Origin: UBA1361 sp035647455
GTDB taxonomy: Bacteria > Bacillota_I > Bacilli_A > RFN20 > CAG-826
NCBI GenBank assembly: GCA_035647455.1
Contig: DASRNI010000025.1
Span: 1-54,696 of the forward strand
Reading direction: 5' to 3'
DNA length: 54,696 nt
Shown here: positions 23,599 through 32,107 of the stretch, piece by piece
Layout: every line of letters begins with the position of its first letter
How positions within the stretch are numbered: position 1 is the first letter of the stretch
Made by a program: the position numbers and the translations under genes
The notes under the pieces: generated by a model
What the model saw: the letters and a program-made list of their open reading frames with translations, nothing else
Database searches by the model: none
Told to the model about the DNA's origin: nothing

Positions 23599-25035
23599 TT
23601 ATAATTCGCTATCTTTACTGTGAAATTCAGGAACAGTAATTGGTGTTAAAGCAGTTAAGTTTTGCACCCATGTTTCATTCTTATAAAACTTTGTAGCGAC
23701 AAAAGCTTTAGTAACGTCAACGATCCGCGTTGCCGCGAAGATAAAGACAAGGCCAAGCTGCCACTTTGGTTCCATTTGATGGAGTAAAAAAGCAAGCGGA
23801 ATCCCAATCGTAAATGTCGGTACTTGGTCAAGCAAGAACGCCCGGAATGAATCACCACCAGCGCGGAGAATAAAGAAAATAACCGCGTTGAAGCCGTAAA
23901 TAACGACAAAGATAGAAGTCACTAAAATTAAGTGATAAGTCATAAAGTAAATTTCATTAACCGGCGTTAAAATCAAAAGTAGCGCAGGGGAAATACTTAC
24001 AAGTAAAATAACGGCGACAACACTTGCCATAAGCGCTATCCCAATTAACTTATTCGCATAGTCACGCGCTTTAGCAAAGTCGCCTTCACCAAGCGCAGTG
24101 CCAACTAAAATTGCTGTTCCGGTCGCGATGCCGCCGAAATAGATGAAAAATAAGTCAGTTAAGTTTTGTGAATAGTTAAACGCAAGCAGCCAATCAGTAT
24201 TCCCACCCGTGATAAGCCTTGCTAAAATTTGCACACCCGTCGCCCAAAGCACTTCATTCATAATAATTGGCAAGCCTTTTTTCAAGTAAAGCCCGAATAA
24301 ATGGCGGTCAATAAAGTAGCCTTTAAAGATTGCTTGAATATATTTTTCCGTGTCATAAAATACGGCAACCACAATTAAGACGACTAGTTCCACTACTTTT
24401 GAAATCACTGTTGCAATGGCCGCACCTTTCGCTCCCATTGCCGGGAAGCCAAGGAGACCGAAAATTAAAATAAAGTTTAAAATAATATTAACAACAATCC
24501 CAAGCACACCCGCGTACATTGGCACTTTTGGTTTACCAAGCGAACGATAAATTGTCGCGACCATAAAGTTTAAAAGCATAATAACGGCACCGAGCGCGAT
24601 GTAATTTAAATATTCAATTCCGTGACTAATCGCTTGTAATTCTTGCGCGTTACCTTCAATAATAAAAAACTTAATCACAACCGGCCCAAGATACTTAATT
24701 AAAAAGATCGAGAGTGCGCCGATAAATAAAGCAATAATCAGACTTAACTGAATCGTTGCCGTAACGCGTTTTTTATCTTTTGCACCAAAATACTGGGCGA
24801 TAAAGACACTAATACCCGCGGCAAGACCAATCCAAAAGAAATTAACTAAAAACATAAAACGGTTTGCCGTTGAAACACCGATATACGCTTCTTGCGAAAA
24901 CGAGTTAATCATTAAGTTGTCAACGTAACCAGCAATACTTAAAATAAGCTGCTGGACAACAACAGGAATAATAATTGCCAAGGCCATTTTATAGAATGCA
25001 CGGTCACCAATATATTTAGTTAGTCTTTGTTTCAT
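23599..25035 (-). CDS. MATE family efflux transporter
   Basis: 478 residues from the ATG at 25035; an in-frame upstream ATG at 25077 lies in the promoter. Twelve membrane helices in two halves are visible. The N-terminal LAIIIPVVVQQLILSIAGYVDNLMI and the GLAAGISVFIAQYFGA block, with matching NEVLWATGVQ and GTAILVGTALGEGDFAKA in the second half, are typical of MATE Na+ or H+ antiporters that export drugs or metabolites. The substrate is unknown. There is no Shine-Dalgarno; the leader is predicted to be only about 6 bases. Confidence 0.9.
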   Translation of the reverse strand: MKQRLTKYIGDRAFYKMALAIIIPVVVQQLILSIAGYVDNLMINSFSQEAYIGVSTANRFMFLVNFFWIGLAAGISVFIAQYFGAKDKKRVTATIQLSLIIALFIGALSIFLIKYLGPVVIKFFIIEGNAQELQAISHGIEYLNYIALGAVIMLLNFMVATIYRSLGKPKVPMYAGVLGIVVNIILNFILIFGLLGFPAMGAKGAAIATVISKVVELVVLIVVAVFYDTEKYIQAIFKGYFIDRHLFGLYLKKGLPIIMNEVLWATGVQILARLITGGNTDWLLAFNYSQNLTDLFFIYFGGIATGTAILVGTALGEGDFAKARDYANKLIGIALMASVVAVILLVSISPALLLILTPVNEIYFMTYHLILVTSIFVVIYGFNAVIFFILRAGGDSFRAFLLDQVPTFTIGIPLAFLLHQMEPKWQLGLVFIFAATRIVDVTKAFVATKFYKNETWVQNLTALTPITVPEFHSKDSEL

Positions 25036-25048
25036 AATTATCCAGATA

Positions 25049-25077
25049 ATTATAGTGAAGAATAGTAAATAAAGCAA
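25049..25077 (-). promoter_or_regulatory. promoter of the MATE gene with very short leader
   Basis: TTGCTT (25072-25077) and TATAAT (25049-25054) with a 17-base spacer on the minus strand. The ATG follows the -10 box after 13 bases, so the 5' leader is about 6 bases and has no ribosome site. Confidence 0.7.
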
Positions 25078-25174
25078 TTAAGAGCGCTTTTAAACGTTAC
25101 TTAACGCTAATTAACTTGAAAAACACGCCATTTTTCAATGTAAGCGTTTTTTTACCCGTCTTGTGGTGCATCGT

Positions 25175-25231
25175 TTGCTTAATTTCTTTTTTGTTTTTTT
25201 ATAATGAAATTGTTCCCACATTTTGGAACAA
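25175..25231 (+). promoter_or_regulatory. promoter with palindromic operator upstream of lemA-TPM
   Basis: TTGCTT (25175-25180) and TATAAT (25200-25205) with a 19-base spacer are followed by a perfect inverted repeat, TTGTTCC (25210-25216) and GGAACAA (25225-25231). The repeat covers the expected transcription start, so a repressor bound there would block the operon. The ribosome site AAGGAG follows directly. Confidence 0.6.
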
Positions 25232-25244
25232 CAAGGAGTAAGTA

Positions 25245-25814
25245 ATGAAAAAAGTTTACTACTACGTTATTGGCGCAGCAGCCTTTTTAGCTGTCACCTT
25301 CAGCACACTTTGGATTGTTGCTGTTAACGGTGAAGTTAGAAAACGCAACGACGTTAATGAAGCAACCGGTGCCGTCCATGCTGGACTTAGTCTCCGTTTC
25401 GATACAATCATCACCTTTATTGATGCGATTGAAAGTGCCAACGCAACAGTTCAAGGCTATTTAGATACAATCACAAGTGCACGCACAGCTTTTGCCGCAG
25501 CAATTAGTGCGAAAGATGACGCTCTTATTCAAAGTGAAGCCGCAACAATTGATGCGACGTTTATTAATTTAATTGCCTTAATGGAAGATAACCCCGCTTC
25601 TTATAATACGGTCACACTTTATGCCGGTTTTATGGGCGAATTTAGCGCAAAAACAAATGCGGTGAACTTTGCGATTGACGAATTTAACCGCAAAGTTAAT
25701 CTCTATAACACGCATATTGAAATATTTCCGCATATTATTTTCTTAAGCGGGAAAACAAGTTTTACAACGTGGCCGGTTGCGAACTATAACGCTACACTTC
25801 CGACTTTTAATTAA
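25245..25814 (+). CDS. LemA-like membrane-anchored protein
   Basis: 189 residues. One N-terminal membrane helix (about 5-27) is followed by a helical domain with RKRNDVNEATGAVHAGLSLRF and AIESANATVQGYLDTITSAR, which resembles LemA. It lacks the strict YN-motif of the family, so it is a divergent member. It pairs with the TPM-domain gene 8 bases downstream, a common genomic partnership (LemA + TPM) of unknown biochemical function, probably at the membrane. Confidence 0.7.
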   Translation: MKKVYYYVIGAAAFLAVTFSTLWIVAVNGEVRKRNDVNEATGAVHAGLSLRFDTIITFIDAIESANATVQGYLDTITSARTAFAAAISAKDDALIQSEAATIDATFINLIALMEDNPASYNTVTLYAGFMGEFSAKTNAVNFAIDEFNRKVNLYNTHIEIFPHIIFLSGKTSFTTWPVANYNATLPTFN

Positions 25815-25822
25815 GGGGCACT

Positions 25823-26641
25823 ATGTTTTCAGGACGAATAAAAATGCGTTTACACCGTATTCTCATTTTGAGTCTTTTTCTTTTATCAAGTTGCACGACA
25901 CCTGTTTTACCGCGATCAAACGCTTTTTATATTAATGATCACGCTAATGCGCTACTTTCGAGTACGGAATATTTAATTTATAGTTCTGCAAAAGAACTTT
26001 ACGAAAACGATTCACAAAAAGCGGCCTTTAAAAGTGCAAAAATTAATGGTACACAAGTTGTTGTTGCGACTTTTATGGGAGAAGTTGAGTCGCTTGATAC
26101 AACAAACTTATTTAACTCGTGGCAAATTGGTGATAACGATATGGGGCTACTTTTGCTCCTTTACTTTGCGCCAAACCCTGCTGACGAATATATTCCTTTA
26201 TATTTAGGCATGACACGCGAAATAGGTAGTAAACTAGCGAATTACATTTCAATGTTTCGCCTTGAAGAAATTTTTATTGCAACATGGGAAAGCGACTTCT
26301 TCCTGACGCAACACCGCGAAGATTACGATTATAAACTCGCACTTTTTTACACAACCGTTATCGCGGAAATATATACAAAAGTTTATGATAGTGACGCTTA
26401 TAATCAAGAAAGCATGATGGAAAGTTATGCACTTAACCAATATGAAAGTTATTATTATAATATTCCGCGTGGTAACGCGGCTCAACTAGAGCTTCCGTGG
26501 TGGGGCACGGCACTACTTGCGCTTGGCCTATTAATTTTACTCTTCTTAGGTGGTGCCTCGTGGCTCTTCGTCTTTAAAGGGCAAAAAAGCACAAATAAAG
26601 GCGCCGGTGGCAGAAGCAAAGGCTATAAATATTCGCGTTAA
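25823..26641 (+). CDS. TPM-domain lipoprotein
   Basis: 272 residues, possibly starting at the second Met (residue 8). A lipobox (LLSSC) is followed by NDHANALLSSTEYLIYSSAK and GTQVVVATFMGEVESLDTTN, the start of the TPM (TLP18.3/Psb32/MOLO-1) fold, then DNDMGLLLLLYF. A C-terminal membrane helix (about 228-250) precedes a basic Gly-rich tail. It would be anchored at both ends with the TPM domain outside. It is cotranscribed with the LemA-like gene. Confidence 0.8.
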   Translation: MFSGRIKMRLHRILILSLFLLSSCTTPVLPRSNAFYINDHANALLSSTEYLIYSSAKELYENDSQKAAFKSAKINGTQVVVATFMGEVESLDTTNLFNSWQIGDNDMGLLLLLYFAPNPADEYIPLYLGMTREIGSKLANYISMFRLEEIFIATWESDFFLTQHREDYDYKLALFYTTVIAEIYTKVYDSDAYNQESMMESYALNQYESYYYNIPRGNAAQLELPWWGTALLALGLLILLFLGGASWLFVFKGQKSTNKGAGGRSKGYKYSR

Positions 26642-26657
26642 TAAATTAAATAAATTG

Positions 26658-27280
26658 TTAGTTATATTTTTCTTTGAGCTTTTTTAAACGTTTTCGTGCA
26701 TCTTTATAACCGTGGTTAAGCGCGTCTTCAAAAAGACTAATCGCCTTTTTCATGTCTTTTTCAAAGTAAATACCTTGTTCATAAAGGCTTGCTAAAATGT
26801 ACATCGCTGCCGCATCTTCAAAGTAAACTGCTTTTTGTAAAAAAGAATTTGCTTCATCCTCATCTTTACGGACAAGTTCACCATTAAAAAATATAATTCC
26901 TAAATCACGAAACGCTGCTGCGACACCTTCACCTGCCGCTTTTCCTAAGTATTTTAAAGTTTTTACGTGATCGATGTATTCTTTATTACGCCAATAAATC
27001 GTCGCTAGGGCGTAACTAGCAAGGCCATAATTTTGCTTACTTGCCGTAAATAAAAGTCGGCCAACTGTAAGAGCGCCTGACTATTTTCTAACTTACTTGC
27101 AAGTTCCATTAACGTGAGCGCAACTCTGTTGGCGGGTTTTGTGTTCATGCTAAAAATGCGCTTACTTAACTGAAAAGTTTTATCCCCATCTTTAAGCGCA
27201 AGCAGTTCATTAATAACTTTTTCAAATTGTTCATACTGCTTACTTTCAAATAGTAAAACTGTTGCGTTTAAGTCATGCAC
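26658..27280 (-). pseudogene. Sel1-repeat protein, frameshifted
   Basis: A GTG start at 27280 (preceded by AAGGA) opens a frame that ends at 27005 after 91 codons. From about 27055 the next frame continues without a stop down to 26658 and encodes ASYALATIYWRN, AAFRDLGIIFFNGE and AMYILASLYEQGIYFEKDMK, which are clear Sel1-like repeats. The first frame also looks helical and repeat-like. One single-base change near 27040-27055 would join the two into a protein of about 207 residues. It is either a recent pseudogene or an assembly error. No slippery site for programmed shifting is evident. It follows the 58-codon zinc-ribbon gene at a 40-base gap. Confidence 0.75.
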
Positions 27281-27320
27281 CGCTAGTTAATTCCTTACAA
27301 AATAATGTTACTAAAGTAGT

Positions 27321-27497
27321 TTAAAACCGCGAAACAATTTTTCGTTCTGCGCGGCATCTTGGACAATAAATATTGTTAATCAGTCGCTCAATTTCTTCTT
27401 CATCAACCGGAATAAATGAATTGAAACTCACTAATAATTCAACTCTTTCTTCTTTCCTACAGTTCGGACAGTAAACAAGTTGCTCTTCAACAATCAT
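27321..27497 (-). CDS. small double-CxxC zinc-ribbon protein
   Basis: 58 residues, MIVEEQLVYCPNCRKEE... with a second CPRC near residue 46. AAAGGAG lies eight bases before the ATG at 27497. It is clearly related to the 60-residue protein at 51616-51798: both start MIV, have YCxNC, a short SF/SY-x-x-F segment, then NNIYCPRC or RNIYCPVC and KREI/ERKI. It probably binds one zinc. Function unknown. It was found by reading the gap, being too short for a usual length cut-off. Confidence 0.75.
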   Translation of the reverse strand: MIVEEQLVYCPNCRKEERVELLVSFNSFIPVDEEEIERLINNIYCPRCRAERKIVSRF

Positions 27498-27582
27498 TTT
27501 CGGCTCCTTTTTAGTATTACTTTTATTGTAAGCTTTTATCGCGATAAAGACAATCGTCTCTCGTGATAACTAAATGCTTTAT

Positions 27583-28350
27583 TTAGAGCGCTTCGATCTT
27601 CTTAATTGTATGACCGACACGAAACCAGTTTTTAAGGGAATCTAACAAAGAAACCGCATCATAATAGCGGTCTTTGCCTTTAAGCGTCCCATCCGCATAA
27701 CGCATATCGATGCTCCACGGATCATACACTTCAAAAAACGTAACTTCATCAACGATGACATAACCTTTAACAACAATATAATGGCCAGTTCCGGGCGTAT
27801 AGTAAATTCCCGTGCGGTGCGTACTCTTTTTTTCTCTACTCACTAATTCCATTGTTGGATTAATTAAAACAACATTACCTTGATCAAGCGCATGCATTAA
27901 AACACTCGCATTATGAATCGTAATTGAAGCAAAAGGAATCTCAAACTGCCAAAATGCCCCGGTAATAAAGCGGTCATACCACCACCCACCATCCGGATTA
28001 TAAAGCGAACGGGCGTATTCCGCTGTATAACTAAAAGCGGGATCATAATAGCGCCCAACCATTTCCACACTGCTTGGTCCACAGTTTTCTGCCCAATGTT
28101 CACCCGTATTAAGTTGATCAACGTACCATTCATAATCACGGTCATTCGTGACGTACTTTGTCATTTTTTCACCTAAACCCCAGGCGACCCGGTTTTCATA
28201 AAGCGCTGTACTTAAAAAATCGTGTTCGTGCTCGCTAGTTTCATCACTCTCCAGTAAAGATGTGCTACTCGAAGTCGTACAACTTGATAAAATAATGCTT
28301 AAAAAAAGCACTGCACTACTTAAACTTTTTTTATATAATTTCATTTTCAT
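27583..28350 (-). CDS. C39-like cysteine peptidase lipoprotein
   Basis: 255 residues. The lipobox is ILSSC (Cys24), with a Ser/Thr/Glu linker. The papain-like C39 core has Cys90 in AENCGPSSVEMVGRYYD, His190 in GTGHYIVVKGY and Asp210 in FEVYDPW, the expected triad order. It would be an exported, lipid-anchored peptidase or a related non-peptidase C39-like protein. The substrate is unknown. It stands alone; AGGTG precedes the start. Confidence 0.8.
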   Translation of the reverse strand: MKMKLYKKSLSSAVLFLSIILSSCTTSSSTSLLESDETSEHEHDFLSTALYENRVAWGLGEKMTKYVTNDRDYEWYVDQLNTGEHWAENCGPSSVEMVGRYYDPAFSYTAEYARSLYNPDGGWWYDRFITGAFWQFEIPFASITIHNASVLMHALDQGNVVLINPTMELVSREKKSTHRTGIYYTPGTGHYIVVKGYVIVDEVTFFEVYDPWSIDMRYADGTLKGKDRYYDAVSLLDSLKNWFRVGHTIKKIEAL

Positions 28351-28452
28351 AAAGGCACCTACTTCATTAATCAGTAAATTTATTATAAAGCTTATTTAAA
28401 GCATAACAACTAATATTATGAAGATTTTTAATTAATAAGCGTTAAGAGCAAC

Positions 28453-28689
28453 TTAGCGTGACTTTTTGTTGGCACTTTGCATTTTCGCATCATAACGATA
28501 AATAAGCGTAATTTGCAGAGCAATCGGTACGACGAGCATACTTACACCGAGCACAATTTTCGCCCATAAAGGCCATGCAACAATTTTCGGTAAGAGCGGA
28601 CCAAAAATCGCCGCATAAAGCATAAAAATACCAATCCACATCACGATACTTGTCCGTCTTAAATAGCGGTTATATTTCTTTTGTGTCAT
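28453..28689 (-). CDS. small two-helix membrane protein
   Basis: 78 residues. Basic N-terminus (TQKKYNRYLRRTS), helices at about 15-35 and 41-63, basic C-terminus. No family is recognised. GGAG lies 15 bases before the ATG, rather far. The even charge pattern supports a real membrane protein with both ends inside. Confidence 0.6.
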   Translation of the reverse strand: MTQKKYNRYLRRTSIVMWIGIFMLYAAIFGPLLPKIVAWPLWAKIVLGVSMLVVPIALQITLIYRYDAKMQSANKKSR

Positions 28690-28860
28690 TACTTTATTAT
28701 TTGCTCCTTTATTTAAGCGTTTTAGCCTTGTTCAAAAGGTCAATTAACTACATTTAGTGTACTATAAAATATCACTCTTTTGTTTTTAAAAGAGAAAGAG
28801 AATGTTAAAACAAATTAACAACGATTAAAACGATTAAAGTAATAAAGTTAATATAATTGA

Positions 28861-30087
28861 TTAATCAAAGATTGGATCATCTATGTAAGTCTCGAGATCA
28901 CTTGGATACTCGACCGTTACTGGCGTATTAAGACCGAGACTAATTTCGGCGATTAGTTGTAAATCAACTTCTGTGCGCGGATAGTCTTGCGGATCAAAAC
29001 CTTCATCGATCAAAATATCACCGTCCGGAACAATAAGGGCAAAGTCAAAGTCGAGTTTTAAGCCGACTAATTCTTCGTTCGGATTAATCATAAACGTAAT
29101 GATTGCATGTTCTAACGCGAATAGTTTATGAACTAGTTCTTCAATTTGATCTAGGAAAGCATCAATTTCTTCTTCACTTAACTCTTCGTCCATTTCCATA
29201 ACGAACAAAAGCGCGACAGCGATTAATGCATCGACTTCGACTTCATACGTAACTGCGGTATTTTCGCCGACCTTTTCAACGACTGCTGTACCTAAAATAA
29301 GTTCCCAGAGTTCGAGAATTTCGGCAAGCTCAATTTCGCTGAAGTCGGGCATTTCATCTTCGCTCGTAAAGTCATCAAGGTCAAACGGGCCGATTTCTGT
29401 TTTGAGTTTTTCAACTCCATTAGGAATAGACATGGACTCATCAAAAATCATTTCCGCAAGCGGACCAGAATACGCAATATCAGTTAGTGTGTATAACCAT
29501 TCTTCTTTGTAGTAAGCCGCTAGTTCCCCATCGGCATAGAGCAACGGATTAGCATCGTCATCATCAAGCGCGACATCAAGCAATAGATTAGCCTGCGCTT
29601 TCGGTGCTTCCGTGTTAAAATCTGCTACTTTTAAGCCACCAACTAATGCGCCTTCACCAATGATCGTTTCACTCGGAACGATTGCTTCATTTTGGTCAAT
29701 ATCGAATTCACGATAATCAACGGTAAAGTCAATATCGAGACCAATATCTAAACTTGTCACTAAACTTAAATCAGTTTGGGCAAGCTTTAATAAACTCGTT
29801 AAAACGAGAACATCTGCATCTTCAACACTTGGGTCCGGATCGGGTGTTGGTGTACTATCTTCACTCGGAATTGAGATACTGCTCTCGGTAACATCACTCG
29901 TTACTGGAGTTTCTTCTGATGTTACGACTGAGCTTTCATCGCCTTCCGATGTTACTGTTGAACTTTCGCCAGGAATTGGCGTGCTTCCTTTTGTATTGTC
30001 ACTACTTTGTTGGCGCGAACCAAAATCACAGCCTGCGAGTAATAACGCAAGTAGTGGGAGTAAAATGATTTTTTTATTTCTTTTCAT
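28861..30087 (-). CDS. acidic lipoprotein, function unknown
   Basis: 408 residues. The lipobox is LLLAGC (Cys20). A Ser/Thr/Pro/Glu linker reaches to about residue 88, followed by a very acidic domain with alternating strands (DLSLVTSLDIGLDIDFTVDYREFD ordering) and helices rich in Glu/Leu (about 250-320). The architecture resembles LolA/LppX-type lipid-binding lipoproteins, but this is only a shape argument. The linker type is shared with the GLUG and endonuclease lipoproteins. AAAGGAGG precedes the start, and an inverted repeat TTTATC/GATAAA lies at 30123-30137. Confidence 0.65.
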   Translation of the reverse strand: MKRNKKIILLPLLALLLAGCDFGSRQQSSDNTKGSTPIPGESSTVTSEGDESSVVTSEETPVTSDVTESSISIPSEDSTPTPDPDPSVEDADVLVLTSLLKLAQTDLSLVTSLDIGLDIDFTVDYREFDIDQNEAIVPSETIIGEGALVGGLKVADFNTEAPKAQANLLLDVALDDDDANPLLYADGELAAYYKEEWLYTLTDIAYSGPLAEMIFDESMSIPNGVEKLKTEIGPFDLDDFTSEDEMPDFSEIELAEILELWELILGTAVVEKVGENTAVTYEVEVDALIAVALLFVMEMDEELSEEEIDAFLDQIEELVHKLFALEHAIITFMINPNEELVGLKLDFDFALIVPDGDILIDEGFDPQDYPRTEVDLQLIAEISLGLNTPVTVEYPSDLETYIDDPIFD

Positions 30088-30334
30088 TTAGTTACCTCCT
30101 TTTACATTTTCATTATAGCTTGTTTATCCTAGATAAAACAAGAGTGCGATTTGAGAACGAAAAAGAGATGTTTGATTTTATCTTTCTCTTCCTTATTTAT
30201 TAGCACGACAGCGATCATTTTCATTAGTGAATAATGCGCACTTATTTTACTTATTTGTGCTTTTTAATAAACTAACTCGCACTTTTATTCGCGTCACTTA
30301 AGTGGTATGCTAAAAGTAGATTAGGAGAAACATT

Positions 30335-31009
30335 ATGCTACCAATAACGAGCTACATTTTTTTAGGCCTTTTTGGCCTTTCAACTGTGATTCATCTCTTT
30401 TTCGCTTTTAAGGAAGATGAACCAAAACGGAAAATCACGAAACCATTTAACTTACTTTTCCTCGCTCTTTTCGCCCTTATTGCACTACGAAAGCACCCAC
30501 TAATTTATATTGGGGCGTTCATGGGGATGATTGGTGATATATTCTTAATCAATAATAAAAATAAGCGCTTCTTTATCACTGGCGCTTTGTTTTTTCTTGC
30601 GGGACACTTATTTTATATAAGTGAAATTCTTTTTGTTATCTTAAAAGACCGTCCCGTCGATAATTTATTTTATATAGTCGTGCCGCTCGCGATTCTCTTA
30701 TTTACGAGTGGCGGATTTTTTGTTTCGAAAAAAATTTGCAGTGATAACGCGACCGCACTTGTTGGTACGCTTTATCTTGCTATTTTACTTACTGTCACTA
30801 CTGTTGCTATTGTTGCAAGTGTTAAAGGTTTTGTCCTTTATATGTTTCTTGGCATTATTGGCGGCGTCCTATTCTTACTTAGTGATCTTATTCTTACGCA
30901 GGCAACGTACATTAAAGACTTTAAGCGCCGCGACTTTTATATTATGCTCACGTATTTACTCGGTCAATTATTTATTGTCTTGAGTTTAGTTCTTACCGTA
31001 ATTTTATAA
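30335..31009 (+). CDS. YhhN/TMEM86 family membrane protein
   Basis: 224 residues with about eight membrane helices. GAFMGMIGDIFLI, FLAGHLFYISEI and LFLLSDLILT are the conserved polar-in-membrane motifs of the YhhN/TMEM86 (lysoplasmalogenase-like) family. If enzymatic it would cleave vinyl-ether lysophospholipids; bacterial members are poorly characterised. AGGAG precedes the ATG. A palindrome CACTTAAGTG (30295-30304) lies upstream near the promoter. Confidence 0.82.
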   Translation: MLPITSYIFLGLFGLSTVIHLFFAFKEDEPKRKITKPFNLLFLALFALIALRKHPLIYIGAFMGMIGDIFLINNKNKRFFITGALFFLAGHLFYISEILFVILKDRPVDNLFYIVVPLAILLFTSGGFFVSKKICSDNATALVGTLYLAILLTVTTVAIVASVKGFVLYMFLGIIGGVLFLLSDLILTQATYIKDFKRRDFYIMLTYLLGQLFIVLSLVLTVIL

Positions 31010-31065
31010 TCATAAAAACAATTAAAAAGGATTTAGTTAATTTTAATCTATTTTATAGTGTTTTT

Positions 31066-31686
31066 TTATGCAGTAATAATTAATTTACCTGTTAAAGCGA
31101 TTGGTAAAAGAGAATAATCAAACAGACTACCGTCAACTTTATATAAATAAACTAGTGACTCGCAATAAAGCACATCCGCGTTTCCACTTAGTCCGCGGCC
31201 ACACTGGCCAGCTTCTCCAGGAGCACCTTTGGAACCAGCAGCACCATAAACAAGAAGCATTGCTGACTCAAGTACTTTCGTATTATTAGTGACGCTAATT
31301 GCATTACCACCGTTCCCGGCAGTTTTCGCTTCCGTGCTACCAGCAACTCGATCACTATCCGCACCTCGTCCACCATGAACACTTAGATGAGCACCTTCAC
31401 CAACAGTTAATGCCGCATCATTATGACCGCTAATTAAACTATCAGCATTAATTGTCACTAAACTGTCATTAGGTCCACTAAGCTCAAGATTAGGTGCAGA
31501 AATAAGTGCGCCATATACGTCACTTGCTGCGTTACCAACAATCTTGTTGGCCGTGTGGTTGTTAATAATTAACGTCGCACTTTGACTGCCATTAAACTTA
31601 ATTGCCTGCTAGTTTAATGCGGCTATCATATATAAATTGTAAAAATTAATTGTTAAATCTTTATCACGTTCAAGCGTCACGTTATT
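31066..31686 (-). pseudogene. decayed surface-protein fragment with in-frame stop
   Basis: A single frame from about 31686 to 31066 encodes NNVTLERDKDLTINF, then a TAG stop at 31609-31611, then QAIKFNGSQSATLIINN and a Gly/Ala-rich strand-type sequence (HGGRGADSDRV, GNGGNAISV, GAAGSKGAPGEAGQCG), ending in IALTGKLIITA. This resembles the parallel beta-helix body of a large bacterial surface protein. It has no signal peptide, no start and no ribosome site, so it is a remnant. The open part (31066-31608) could be misread as a gene starting at 31458. Confidence 0.6.
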
Positions 31687-31698
31687 TTACTGCAAAGA

Positions 31699-31899
31699 CT
31701 ACTGCTCTAAGTCTTCAACAATTGTGAAAATGTCTTGCACAACTCCTTCAATTTCGTCAAGTTTGTTTTCAATGTCATCAAGTCTTAAATCAAAATTGTG
31801 GAGAATTTGGTTGAAATACGCAAAGTTGCCACTTTCATTATTTTCTAATACTTCGGCTAAAAGTTCTCTAAGTACAGCAATGTCATCTTTTGTAAGCAT
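31699..31899 (-). CDS. small coiled-coil protein
   Basis: 66 residues, acidic, predicted almost wholly helical, with a heptad-like second half (DLRLDDIENKLDEIEGVVQD). AAAAGGAG lies in front of the ATG. No family is recognised. It is in the same frame as, and 12 bases upstream of, the decayed fragment at 31066-31686, separated by TAG and TAA; this may be chance, or the fragment may once have been fused to it. Confidence 0.55.
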   Translation of the reverse strand: MLTKDDIAVLRELLAEVLENNESGNFAYFNQILHNFDLRLDDIENKLDEIEGVVQDIFTIVEDLEQ

Positions 31900-32107
31900 T
31901 TTTTTCTCCTTTTATCTTTTAAATTAATAATGATTTTGTAATCACTATGCTTTAATTTAATTATAGCTAATTTCACGATTAATGTAGTAACTTTTTGTTT
32001 AGTTAGATTAATAGGCAAGTATTAACTTGTCATGCAGCGGAAAAGATTAGTGTTCTACTATCACTAGTTTTCTAAAAAGTTACTCGATTAATAATAACAA
32101 AATGAAC

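Noticed and set aside
31609..31611. TAG as a possible recoded codon (pyrrolysine or read-through)
   Set aside because: Other TAG and TAA codons interrupt the same frame and many genes here end in TAG; decay is simpler.
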